Shown: piece by piece, positions 8,503 to 15,417 of the stretch
Position numbering within the stretch: the stretch's first letter is position 1
How the letters are laid out: every line of letters begins with the position of its first letter
Assembly (NCBI GenBank): GCA_023437745.1
Contig: JAEZFI010000287.1
Span: forward strand, 1-15,897
Direction: 5' to 3'
DNA: 15,897 nucleotides
DNA from: Actinomycetes bacterium
Lineage (GTDB): Bacteria > Actinomycetota > Acidimicrobiia > Acidimicrobiales > Microtrichaceae
Made by a program: the position numbers and the translations under genes
Notes under the pieces: generated by a model
The model's database searches: none
Seen by the model: only the letters and a program-made list of their open reading frames with translations
Told to the model about the DNA's origin: nothing

Positions 8503-8530
8503 GGAAGTCGGTGCCCGGCCACCGACTTCC
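8503..8530. promoter_or_regulatory. Perfect 11-bp inverted repeat between divergent glycan genes (possible operator)
   Basis: GGAAGTCGGTG (8503-8513) and CACCGACTTCC (8520-8530) are exact reverse complements separated by six bases. The element lies in the divergent promoter region, just upstream of the candidate -10 of the GNAT gene and about 50 bp upstream of that of the AftD-like gene. Both genes are transcribed away from it, so it is not a terminator for them. A regulator-binding palindrome acting on one or both promoters is the simplest reading; a structured RNA element would require a longer transcript. Confidence 0.6.
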
Positions 8531-8579
8531 TCCAAAGTTCGGGGTTGCGGCCAGTACCGGCGGCGCTCCCCGAGGCCAC

Positions 8580-8585
8580 TAGCGT
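8580..8585 (+). promoter_or_regulatory. Candidate -10 element (TAGCGT) of the AftD-like gene
   Basis: TAGCGT, identical to the hexamer on the opposite strand at 8481-8476, lies eight bases before GTG at 8594. That spacing suits a leaderless transcript starting at or near the GTG. It lies too close to TTG 8588 for that codon to be used from the same promoter. Confidence 0.42.
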
Positions 8586-8593
8586 CGTTGCCC

Positions 8594-11500
8594 GTGCCCA
8601 GACCGTGGAGGTGGAGACGCGGCCTCGAGCCGGGCGTGATCGCGCTGGCCCTGGCCAGCTACGTGCCGCTCCTCCTCACCCACGTCGGCCGGCTCGGCGC
8701 CGACACGAAGCAGTACCTCTACCTCGATCCCGCCCGGCTCATGTCGAGGTCGGCGTCGCTGTGGGATCCACTGGTCGGCCTCGGCACGGTGACCCATCAG
8801 AACATCGGCTACCTGTTCCCGATGGGCCCCTACTACTGGGTGATGGACACGGTCGGCGTGCCCGATTGGATCGCCCAGCGGCTCTGGATGGGCACGATCC
8901 TCTTCGCCGCCGGCATGGGGGTGCGGGCGCTGTTCCGCAGCCTCTCGTGGAGCGGGCCCGGCCGCACGGTGGCGATGTCCGCCTACGCGCTCAGCCCCTA
9001 CCTCCTGCACTACATCTACAAGCACTCGGTGATCCTGCTGCCGTTCTCGGCGCTGCCCTGGCTGCTCCACTTCACGATCCGCTCCATCCGGAGAGGTGGC
9101 TGGCGGGACCCCGCCTGGTTCGCCCTCGTGGCGCTGATCTCCGGCGGCATCAACGCGACGTCCCTGTTGCTGGTGATGCTCGGGCCCCTCCTGTGGGTGA
9201 TCCACGCCATCGTCATCGAGCGCGAGCTGACGATCCGGACGGCGCTGCCACCGCTCCTGCGCATCGGGACGCTGACCCTCGCCACGTCGCTCTGGTGGAT
9301 GGCGGGCCTGGTGATGCAGGGCCGATACGGCATCGACATCCTCGCCTACACCGAGACCTACCAGACGGTGTCGAACGCCTCGTCGTCCACCGAGGTGGTA
9401 CGGGGCCTCGGCTACTGGTTCTTCTACGGCACCGACGCGCTGGGCCCGTGGTTCGAGAGCGCCGTGACGATGACCGAGTCGGTCCCCGCCGTGGCGCTCA
9501 GCTTCGCCATCCCCATCCTCGCCCTGGCCGCCGCCCTGTGGACCCGGTGGCGCTACCGGGTGTTCTTCGTCGGGATGGCGATCATCGGCCTGGTCGTCTC
9601 GGTCGGCGCCTATCCGTTCGACCGGCCGTCGCCCTACGGATCGCTGTTCACCGCGTGGACGACCACGAGCTCCGGCCTCGCGTTCCGGTCGACGCCGAGG
9701 GCCATCCCGCTCCTGGCGCTGGCCGTGGCCACGTTCCTCGGCGCCGGTGTCGCCGCGATCGCCGAGCGGCGCCCGTCGATCCGCCTGGTCCCGGCCACCG
9801 TGGCGATCGGCCTCGTCATCGCCAACCTGTCGCCGCTGTGGACCGGCGACATGCTCGACAAGTTCATGGAGCGCCCCGGCGACATCCCCGAGTACTGGCA
9901 GCAGGTCGGCGACGAGCTGTCCGCCGGGGACCACCGCACTCGGGCGATGGAGATCCCCGGCGTCGAGTTCGCGTCGTACCGCTGGGGCTCGACCGTCGAC
10001 CCGATCACACCGGGCCTGACCGACCGCCCCTACGCCGCCCGTGAGCTGGTGCCGTGGGGATCGCCTGCGTCCGCCGACCTCACCAACGCCATCGACGCCC
10101 CCCTGCAGGAGGCCAGCTTCGACCCGGCCGGCTACGCCACCCTGCTGAGGTTGCTCGGCGTCGGCGACCTGGTGGCCCGCAACGACCTCGAGTACGAGCG
10201 CTACCGATCGCCGCGCCCCCGCCAGCTGGCGCAGTGGCTCGACGCGACCCCGGGACTCGACGCCCCCCGCAAGTTCGGGAGCACCGCCCGCAACCGGGCA
10301 GTCGCCAGCAACCCCCTGATCGACGACGTCGAGCTGGGGATCCCGGCCGACGCCCGCGATCCTGCCGCCGTCGAGATCCGCGCGGTCCAGGACCCGCTCC
10401 CGATCGTCCGCACCGTCACGGCGGACCGGCCGATCCTGCTCGCGGGCGACGGCGCCGGGATGGTCGCCGCGGCGGACGCCGGGGTCATCGACGCGCAGCG
10501 TCTCGTCGTCTACTCGGGCAGCGTCACCGACGACGCCGCCCGCGTCGACGCGCTCCTCGACGCCGACGCCACCCTCGTGCTCACCGACACGAACCGGAAG
10601 GCCGCACGTCGCTGGGGTGCGCTGAGGGAGACGCTGGGAGCGACGGAACGGGCCGACGAGACGCCGCCCGAGGACCCCACGGACAACCGCCTGCCGATCT
10701 TCGGCGAGCGCTCCACCGATCCCGACGTGCAGACGGTCGTCGAGGCACGCGGCGACGTGCGGGCCCGGGCCTCCAGCTACGGCAACCAGCTCACCTACAC
10801 CCCCGGTGACCGCCCCGCGGGCGCCGTCGACGGTGACATCTCGACCTCGTGGAAGGCCGCCGCCTTCGCGGACCCGAGAGGCGAGTGGATCGAGCTGTCC
10901 ATGCCGGACGGAGCGATCACGACCGACCAGCTGCGCGTGGTGCAGGCCCAGAACTACGTGAACCGCCGCATCACCGACCTCGACCTGAGCTTCGACGGCG
11001 GTCCGCCGGTGCGGGTGGAGCTCGACACGTCGTCGCACACCGATCCCGGGCAGGTGCTCCACTTCCGCGAGCGCACCTTCACGACGGTGCGGTTGACCGT
11101 GCGCGGGACCGACGTCGGCGTCCGCGACCGTTACCAGGGCCTGAGCGGCGTCGGGTTCGCCGAGATCGACCTCGGGGGCGCCACGATGAGCGAGGTCGTG
11201 CGTCCGCCCGTCGACCTTTTCCGCGCGGTCGGCGATCGGGCGCGGGACCACCGGCTCGTCGTCGTCCTGACCCGGCGGCGGTCCAACCCGGCCGAGCCCG
11301 TCGTGCGCAGCGACGAGCTGAGCATGGCTCGGGTGCTGGACCTGCCGGTGACACGCTCGTACCAGGTCTCCGGCATGGCGCGGCTGTCGAGCCTCCGCAG
11401 CGATCCCGACATCGACGCGCTCCTCGGCCGCGACACCGCCGGCCTGCAGCTCACCTCGTCGGGACGGCTCAACGGCGACCTGCTCCACCGGGCGTCCGCC

Positions 11501-12892
11501 GCCTTCGACGGCAACCCCTCCACCTCGTGGCAGTCGGCGTTGAACGTCGCCGAGGGGCACTTCCTCGAGTGGAACGGCACGACCCCGACGACCGTCACGT
11601 TCACGGGCCTCACGGTCCGCCAGGACGCCGACCACTCGTTCCCGACGGCGGCGCACTGGGTCGTCGACGGCGTCGCGGGCGCCAGCTTCGCCCTGAAGGG
11701 TGGCAGCTCCGATGGCGACCGCTGGGTCGACCTGACCCCGGCGGGCGGGCCCCAGACGATCACGGGCACCTCCGCTCGCCTCGTGGTCGATTCGATGGAC
11801 GTCCGCACCCAACCCGACTGGCTCACGAAGAAGCCGACGGTGATGCCCCTCCAGATCGCCGAGGTGCACCTCGACCGCGTGCTCGCCGCGCCGATGCCGG
11901 AGCAGTTCGACAGCGGCTGCCGCGAGGACCTGTTGCGCGTCGACGACGAGCCGGTGCCGGTCAGGGTCACCGGTACCACCGCCGCGGCGGAGGCCGGCTC
12001 GCCCCTCGCCGTGACCTCGTGCGGCGAGGCGCTCCAGATCCCCGAGGGCCGCAGCGACCTGACGACGCCTCGAGGTGCCACGGTCGGACTCGACCTGGAC
12101 CGGGTCGTCCTCGACACCGCGCCGTCCGGCGAGGTGCCGTCGGCGCCGAAGGCCGCGACCCTCCGGGTGGACGGTTCGAGCCGAACCTCGTACGACCTGT
12201 CGCTCGGCGGGCTCGACGCTCCCACCTGGCTCGTGCTCGGGCAGAGCCACAACGACGGATGGCACCTGACGGCGGACGGCGTGGACCTCGGCGCCCCCCG
12301 CCTGGTCAACGGCTTCGCCAACGGTTGGCTGCTGGATCCCGATCAGCTGCCCGCCGGCGTCCACCTCCAGCTGGTGTGGACGCCGCAGCGGGTGGTGTGG
12401 ATCGCCCTCGCAGCGTCGGCCCTCGCGCTCCTCGCGTGCCTCCTGCTGGTGTTCCGGCGTCGGACGCCCGACGCCGCGGAGCCTCGCAGCAAGGAGCTCC
12501 GCCCCACGTTCATCGCCCTGACCGACGGATTCGGACAGCCGCTCCCCTGGCTCACGACGGCGTCCTGCGCCCTGGCGTCGGGCATCGCCACGTGGGCACT
12601 CGTCCGGCCGGCGTGGTGGTCGCTGCCCGTGGGCCTGCTGGTGGGCTTCGCCGCCCGATCGCGGTGGGGCTGGGTCGCGCTGCGGGGCGTCTCGCTGGCA
12701 CTGCTCTCCGCAGCGGGAGCGTTCGTCGTGCTCCGTCAGATCCGCAGCGGCATCCCCGTCGACTTCGACTGGCCGCTCCGGTTCGAAGTGGTCCATCCGC
12801 TGCCGTTGGCGGCGTTCGTGCTCCTGGGCGCCGAGGTCGTGATCGAGGCGCTCCGCGCCGGCTGGCGACGCGACACCGGCCTCGACCCCTGA
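8594..12892 (+). CDS. AftD-like alpha-(1->3)-arabinofuranosyltransferase family protein (DUF3367)
   Basis: About 1432 aa, close to the roughly 1400 aa of mycobacterial AftD. The N-terminal third is a GT-C membrane domain: TM1 near residues 15-30, then a first loop LGADTKQYLYLDP carrying the conserved Asp (about D37), and many further helices to about residue 420 (for example WMGTILFAAGMGVRALF and FAIPILALAAALW). A long extracytoplasmic part follows. It contains two discoidin/CBM-like modules, recognisable as AVDGDISTSW (module about 718-880) and AAFDGNPSTSW (about 950-1110). The C terminus returns to the membrane (VVWIALAASALALLACLLLVF near 1267, then two to four more helices). AftD enzymes add arabinofuranose branches from decaprenyl-phosphoarabinose. 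Whether this protein uses that donor is unproven. GTG 8594 is preferred; TTG 8588 is the alternative, with a distant GAGG at 8572. Confidence 0.88.
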   Translation: MPRPWRWRRGLEPGVIALALASYVPLLLTHVGRLGADTKQYLYLDPARLMSRSASLWDPLVGLGTVTHQNIGYLFPMGPYYWVMDTVGVPDWIAQRLWMGTILFAAGMGVRALFRSLSWSGPGRTVAMSAYALSPYLLHYIYKHSVILLPFSALPWLLHFTIRSIRRGGWRDPAWFALVALISGGINATSLLLVMLGPLLWVIHAIVIERELTIRTALPPLLRIGTLTLATSLWWMAGLVMQGRYGIDILAYTETYQTVSNASSSTEVVRGLGYWFFYGTDALGPWFESAVTMTESVPAVALSFAIPILALAAALWTRWRYRVFFVGMAIIGLVVSVGAYPFDRPSPYGSLFTAWTTTSSGLAFRSTPRAIPLLALAVATFLGAGVAAIAERRPSIRLVPATVAIGLVIANLSPLWTGDMLDKFMERPGDIPEYWQQVGDELSAGDHRTRAMEIPGVEFASYRWGSTVDPITPGLTDRPYAARELVPWGSPASADLTNAIDAPLQEASFDPAGYATLLRLLGVGDLVARNDLEYERYRSPRPRQLAQWLDATPGLDAPRKFGSTARNRAVASNPLIDDVELGIPADARDPAAVEIRAVQDPLPIVRTVTADRPILLAGDGAGMVAAADAGVIDAQRLVVYSGSVTDDAARVDALLDADATLVLTDTNRKAARRWGALRETLGATERADETPPEDPTDNRLPIFGERSTDPDVQTVVEARGDVRARASSYGNQLTYTPGDRPAGAVDGDISTSWKAAAFADPRGEWIELSMPDGAITTDQLRVVQAQNYVNRRITDLDLSFDGGPPVRVELDTSSHTDPGQVLHFRERTFTTVRLTVRGTDVGVRDRYQGLSGVGFAEIDLGGATMSEVVRPPVDLFRAVGDRARDHRLVVVLTRRRSNPAEPVVRSDELSMARVLDLPVTRSYQVSGMARLSSLRSDPDIDALLGRDTAGLQLTSSGRLNGDLLHRASAAFDGNPSTSWQSALNVAEGHFLEWNGTTPTTVTFTGLTVRQDADHSFPTAAHWVVDGVAGASFALKGGSSDGDRWVDLTPAGGPQTITGTSARLVVDSMDVRTQPDWLTKKPTVMPLQIAEVHLDRVLAAPMPEQFDSGCREDLLRVDDEPVPVRVTGTTAAAEAGSPLAVTSCGEALQIPEGRSDLTTPRGATVGLDLDRVVLDTAPSGEVPSAPKAATLRVDGSSRTSYDLSLGGLDAPTWLVLGQSHNDGWHLTADGVDLGAPRLVNGFANGWLLDPDQLPAGVHLQLVWTPQRVVWIALAASALALLACLLLVFRRRTPDAAEPRSKELRPTFIALTDGFGQPLPWLTTASCALASGIATWALVRPAWWSLPVGLLVGFAARSRWGWVALRGVSLALLSAAGAFVVLRQIRSGIPVDFDWPLRFEVVHPLPLAAFVLLGAEVVIEALRAGWRRDTGLDP

Positions 12893-12909
12893 CGTCGCCG
12901 ACGGTGTTG

Positions 12910-12963
12910 CCGTTCTGTTCCAGGGAGAGCAGCACCCGTGAGGCTCTCCCTGGAACAGAACGG
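12910..12963. terminator. Bidirectional hairpin terminator, 21-bp perfect stem
   Basis: Positions 12910-12930 and 12943-12963 are exact reverse complements (21 bp, no mismatch) with a 12-nt loop. The left arm begins ccgttctgttcc and the right arm ends ggaacagaacgg. It lies 17 nt after the AftD-like stop and 4 nt after the gcvT stop on the other strand, between convergent genes. No U-tract follows on either strand, as is common for actinobacterial hairpin terminators. The repeat also makes mirror-image short reading frames on both strands that are not genes. Confidence 0.85.
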
Positions 12964-12967
12964 GTGG

Positions 12968-14050
12968 TCAGCGGGCGACGAAGGGGCGTTCCACCACCCC
13001 GGCGGGGGTCGCCCCGCCCCGTGCGTCGACGATGTCCACCTTCGTCCCGACGGTGACGTCGGGCCGGACGAAGGCGAGCGCGATGCCCACCTCGAGCACC
13101 GGCGAGAAGTTGCCGCTGGAGATCCGGCCGACCGTCGCCCCGTCCATCACCACCGTCTGCTCGGCGCGCGGCGGACGGCGGCTCTCGGTGCGCAGCCCCA
13201 CCAGCACGGGGTCGACACCGGCGTCACGTTGCGCCTCCAGCGCCGCCCGGCCTCGGAAGTCACCCTTGTCCCAGCCGATGACCCAGCCCAGACCCGCGTG
13301 CAACGGAGTGATGCCCTCCCCGAGCTCGTGGCCGTGCAGCGGCAGGCCCGCCTCCAGCCGGAGGGTGTCCCGAGCACCCAGCCCGGCGGGGTCGATGCCC
13401 ATCGAGGTGATCGCCCGCCACAGCTCGGCGGCCCGGTCGGCGGGCACGGCGATCTCGATGCCGTCCTCGCCCGTGTAGCCGGTTCCCGCAGCGAGGCACT
13501 CGGTGCCGTCGAAGTCGAAGCGGGCCACTCGGAACCGCCCGACCGCCGCCGCCTCGGGCACCACCGCGGCCGCCATGGTGCGCGCCATCGGGCCCTGCAC
13601 CGCCAGCACGGCCCGCTCCGCGGTCACGTCGACCGCGGTCACTCCGTCCGCCTCGGAGGACAGCGCAGCGATCACCCGGTCGGTGTTCGACGCGTTGGGC
13701 ATCACGTCGAACCGGTCCTGGTCGACCCACCAGACGATGATGTCGTCGAGGACGGATCCGTCCTCGTCGAGGAGGTGCGTGTACTGGCACCGACCCGGCT
13801 CGATCTTGCGGAGGTCGTTCGTCAGCGCGGACTGCAGCAGGTCGAACGCGCCGGCACCGCTCACCCGCACGGTCCCGAGGTGGCTCACGTCGAACACGAC
13901 GGCGCCGTTGCGGCACCCGAGGTGCTCGGCGAGCGTCCCGCTCGGATAGCTCAGCGGCATGTCCCAGCCGCCGAACGGCACCATCTTCGCCCCCAGGGCG
14001 CGGTGGACGGCGTCGAGCGGCGAGTGGCGTACGTCAAGGTCCTCGGTCAC
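12968..14050 (-). CDS. gcvT: Glycine cleavage system T protein (aminomethyltransferase)
   Basis: 360 aa, the usual family length, from GTG at 14050. It transfers the methylene carbon from the aminomethyl-lipoyl H protein to tetrahydrofolate, releasing ammonia, in the cytoplasm. Family signatures occur in order: PFGGWDMPLSY, FDVSHLGTV, ALTNDL, GSVLDDIIV (about 98-106, the segment that carries the catalytic Asp), NASNTDR, GTGYTGEDG, ARDTLRLEAGLPLHGHEL (in the C-terminal half), a K-G-D-F-R-G segment, and SSGNFSPVLEVGIA near the end. It lies downstream of the MerR-DUF151-MerR genes. In actinobacteria other glycine cleavage genes (gcvH, gcvB) flank the same regulators, so the linkage is meaningful. 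It is separated by 91 bp from the MerR gene and may have its own leaderless promoter (CAGCAT, six bases, then GTG). It ends against the 21-bp hairpin. Confidence 0.95.
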   Translation of the reverse strand: MTEDLDVRHSPLDAVHRALGAKMVPFGGWDMPLSYPSGTLAEHLGCRNGAVVFDVSHLGTVRVSGAGAFDLLQSALTNDLRKIEPGRCQYTHLLDEDGSVLDDIIVWWVDQDRFDVMPNASNTDRVIAALSSEADGVTAVDVTAERAVLAVQGPMARTMAAAVVPEAAAVGRFRVARFDFDGTECLAAGTGYTGEDGIEIAVPADRAAELWRAITSMGIDPAGLGARDTLRLEAGLPLHGHELGEGITPLHAGLGWVIGWDKGDFRGRAALEAQRDAGVDPVLVGLRTESRRPPRAEQTVVMDGATVGRISSGNFSPVLEVGIALAFVRPDVTVGTKVDIVDARGGATPAGVVERPFVAR

Positions 14051-14095
14051 GCCCCGATGCTGTCACACCTCGTCGAGAGGGCTCGCACCCGCCCT

Positions 14096-14108
14096 GGACC
14101 CCGGGTCC
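14096..14108 (-). terminator. Weak hairpin downstream of the MerR gene
   Basis: GGACC-CCG-GGTCC, a five-base-pair stem with a three-base loop, lies about 34 nt after the MerR stop and 46 nt before the gcvT start. It could be a weak terminator or chance in this GC-rich gap. No T run follows. Confidence 0.25.
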
Positions 14109-14141
14109 GTCCCCACCGTGTGCGGCGGGACGGGGGTCGGG

Positions 14142-14630
14142 TCAGAGCGCGGCGGAGGTGTGCGCGTCGGCGTCCGCGGCGGGCGCGGTCCGCTCGGAGT
14201 CGGGGCGCAGCTCGACGATCTTGGCGTCGAGCTCGTCCTTCACGGGGCCGATCGGCAGCACGGCGAGCACGCCCTGGCCGCCGCGCAGCGCGTCGATCAG
14301 CTCGTCACCCGAGCGGACGAGGACGCTGCGCTTGCCGTTGAGCACGATGTTCGCCGAAGCGATGTCGCCGCCCAGCTGCTCACGCACGAACGAGAACACC
14401 TGCCGGACCTGCTCCAGCTTGATGCCCGAGTCGAGCAGGCTCTTCACGACCTTCAGCTCGAGGAGGTCGCGGTACGTGTAGGCGCGGCGCGAGCCGGAGC
14501 CCGCTGCGTCGGTGAGGGACGGGCGGATGAGGTCGGTGCGAGCCCAGTAGTCCAGCTGGCGGTACGAGATGCCGACGATCTCCGCCGCGCGCCGGCCGCT
14601 GAAGCCGTCAGGGTGCTCCTGGGTTGCCAT
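14142..14630 (-). CDS. MerR-family transcriptional regulator, Rv1830-like
   Basis: 162 aa from ATG at 14630, with GGAGG four bases upstream. The N-terminal MerR winged helix spans about residues 9-80: GISYRQLDYWARTDLIRPS is the recognition helix with the family's RQLDYW core, and the wing is GSGSRRAYTYRDLLELK. A helical segment follows (LLDSGIKLEQVRQVFSFVRE) and then a small C-terminal domain with GKRSVLVRSGDELIDALRGGQGVL. The latter matches the GGQGV segment of mycobacterial Rv1830-type regulators rather than metal- or drug-sensing MerR proteins; no metal-ligand cysteines are present. Order and orientation (partial FtsR-like MerR, DUF151, this gene) match M. tuberculosis Rv1828-Rv1829-Rv1830. 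It is probably its own transcription unit: a hairpin and an AT-rich promoter-like stretch lie upstream. The last 20 residues are Ala/Asp-rich and probably disordered. Confidence 0.9.
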   Translation of the reverse strand: MATQEHPDGFSGRRAAEIVGISYRQLDYWARTDLIRPSLTDAAGSGSRRAYTYRDLLELKVVKSLLDSGIKLEQVRQVFSFVREQLGGDIASANIVLNGKRSVLVRSGDELIDALRGGQGVLAVLPIGPVKDELDAKIVELRPDSERTAPAADADAHTSAAL

Positions 14631-14634
14631 CGTT

Positions 14635-14702
14635 CCTCCGAGTCGGTCTCACCCGAACATGAACCGTCGGCGTGCTGATCACACCAAGATAACTACAACC
14701 AT
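14635..14702 (-). promoter_or_regulatory. Leader and probable promoter of the Rv1830-like MerR gene
   Basis: GGAGG (14639-14635) is the ribosome binding site. About 50 bp upstream of the start, plus-strand 14679-14702 is a distinctly AT-rich island in otherwise GC-rich DNA. On the minus strand it reads GGTTGTAGTTATCTTGG and includes TATCTT (14691-14686), a TANNNT-type -10. No TTGACA-like -35 is seen at 17 or 19 bp. The island could also be a regulator-binding site. Confidence 0.4.
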
Positions 14703-14753
14703 GTCCGGAGTGCGAGGGACGATATCCGGGCTGCGCGCGCAGAGCAAGGACCA

Positions 14754-14770
14754 TCGCGCGCTCCGCGCGA
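14754..14770 (-). terminator. Hairpin after the DUF151 gene
   Basis: TCGCGCG and CGCGCGA form a perfect seven-base-pair stem with a three-base loop, beginning about 20 nt after the DUF151 stop on the minus strand. It is followed by TGGTCCTTGCTCT, a moderately T-rich stretch. A terminator separating DUF151 from the MerR gene is plausible. Confidence 0.45.
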
Positions 14771-14789
14771 AGTGGTCGGTGGTGCCGCT

Positions 14790-15308
14790 TCAGGAGGCGA
14801 AGTCGTCGGGGTTCACCTGGTCGAGGAACGAGCGGAACTCCTCGACGACCTCGTCCGGGTCGGCGACGATCTCCTCCGCCTCCTCCTCGACGCCCTCTTC
14901 CACGAACCCGACGGACTCGAGCAGGTCGCGGCGGGCGAAGATCGGGCACGACACCCGAGCGGCCAGCGCGATGGCGTCGGACGGGCGGGCTGACACGATC
15001 CGCTCGGCCTCGCCCTGCCGGAGGTGCAGCTCGGCGTAGAACGTCGTCTCGCGCAGCTCGGTCACCACGACACGGACCAGTCGGGCGTCGAGCTCGGCGA
15101 GCACGTCGCACATCAGATCGTGGGTGAGGGGCCGTGGCGTCTCGACGCCCTCGAGCGCGAACGCGATCGCGGTCGCCTCGGGCCCACCGATGAAGATCGA
15201 CATGTTCCGGCGGCCGTCGATCTCACGCAGGAGGACGATCGGGGTGTTGGAGGGCAGCTCGACCCTCACGCCGATGAGTTCGACTTCCACCAGATCCGAG
15301 TCGGCCAC
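14790..15308 (-). CDS. Bifunctional nuclease family protein (DUF151)
   Basis: 172 aa from GTG at 15308. The family pattern is clear: an N-terminal VEVELIGVRVELPSNTPIVLLRE strand pair, then MSIFIGGPEATAIAFALEGV, PRPLTHDLMCDVL, then RVVVTELRETTFYAELHL and SARPSDAIALAARVSCPIFA. Plant members are described as having DNase and RNase activity. The bacterial protein's role is not settled; in actinobacteria it is nearly always encoded between two MerR regulators, as here. It has no membrane segment or signal. The C-terminal 35 residues are strongly acidic (EEGVEEEAEEIVADPDEVVE), a common ending in actinobacterial homologues. A TAGGGT box six bases before the GTG suggests a leaderless mRNA in addition to any read-through from the upstream MerR gene 109 bp away. 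Confidence 0.93.
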   Translation of the reverse strand: MADSDLVEVELIGVRVELPSNTPIVLLREIDGRRNMSIFIGGPEATAIAFALEGVETPRPLTHDLMCDVLAELDARLVRVVVTELRETTFYAELHLRQGEAERIVSARPSDAIALAARVSCPIFARRDLLESVGFVEEGVEEEAEEIVADPDEVVEEFRSFLDQVNPDDFAS

Positions 15309-15314
15309 GGGTGC

Positions 15315-15320
15315 ACCCTA
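15315..15320 (-). promoter_or_regulatory. Candidate -10 element (TAGGGT) of the DUF151 gene
   Basis: TAGGGT on the minus strand is followed by six bases (GCACCC) and GTG at 15308. This matches TANNNT plus leaderless spacing. No Shine-Dalgarno at normal spacing is otherwise evident for this gene. Confidence 0.45.
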
Positions 15321-15417
15321 CCGCCCGGAAGAAGGAGCGAGTCAGCCGGGTAGCGCAGCCGAAGCAGCGGGCCCGAGAGCGGAACCGAGGCGGAGTTGCC
15401 CCGGCGAGTCGAGCGAC

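Noticed and set aside
8579..12796. A 1405-codon open frame on the minus strand opposite the AftD-like gene
   Set aside because: It is antisense to a gene with clear domains and membrane segments. Its translation is Arg/Gly/Asp/Val-rich with no recognisable family, as expected for the opposite strand of high-GC coding DNA.
12908..12965. Possible CRISPR-like or attachment-site repeat, because of the exact 21-bp arms
   Set aside because: There is a single inverted pair only, with no array, spacers, integrase or tRNA nearby. A terminator explains the position better.
12552..14341. Short frames on both strands at 12935 and 12938 that begin almost identically (M-x-LSLEQNG)
   Set aside because: The similarity comes from the 21-bp inverted repeat being read in both directions. 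The remainder of each frame is shadow of AftD-like or gcvT coding sequence.
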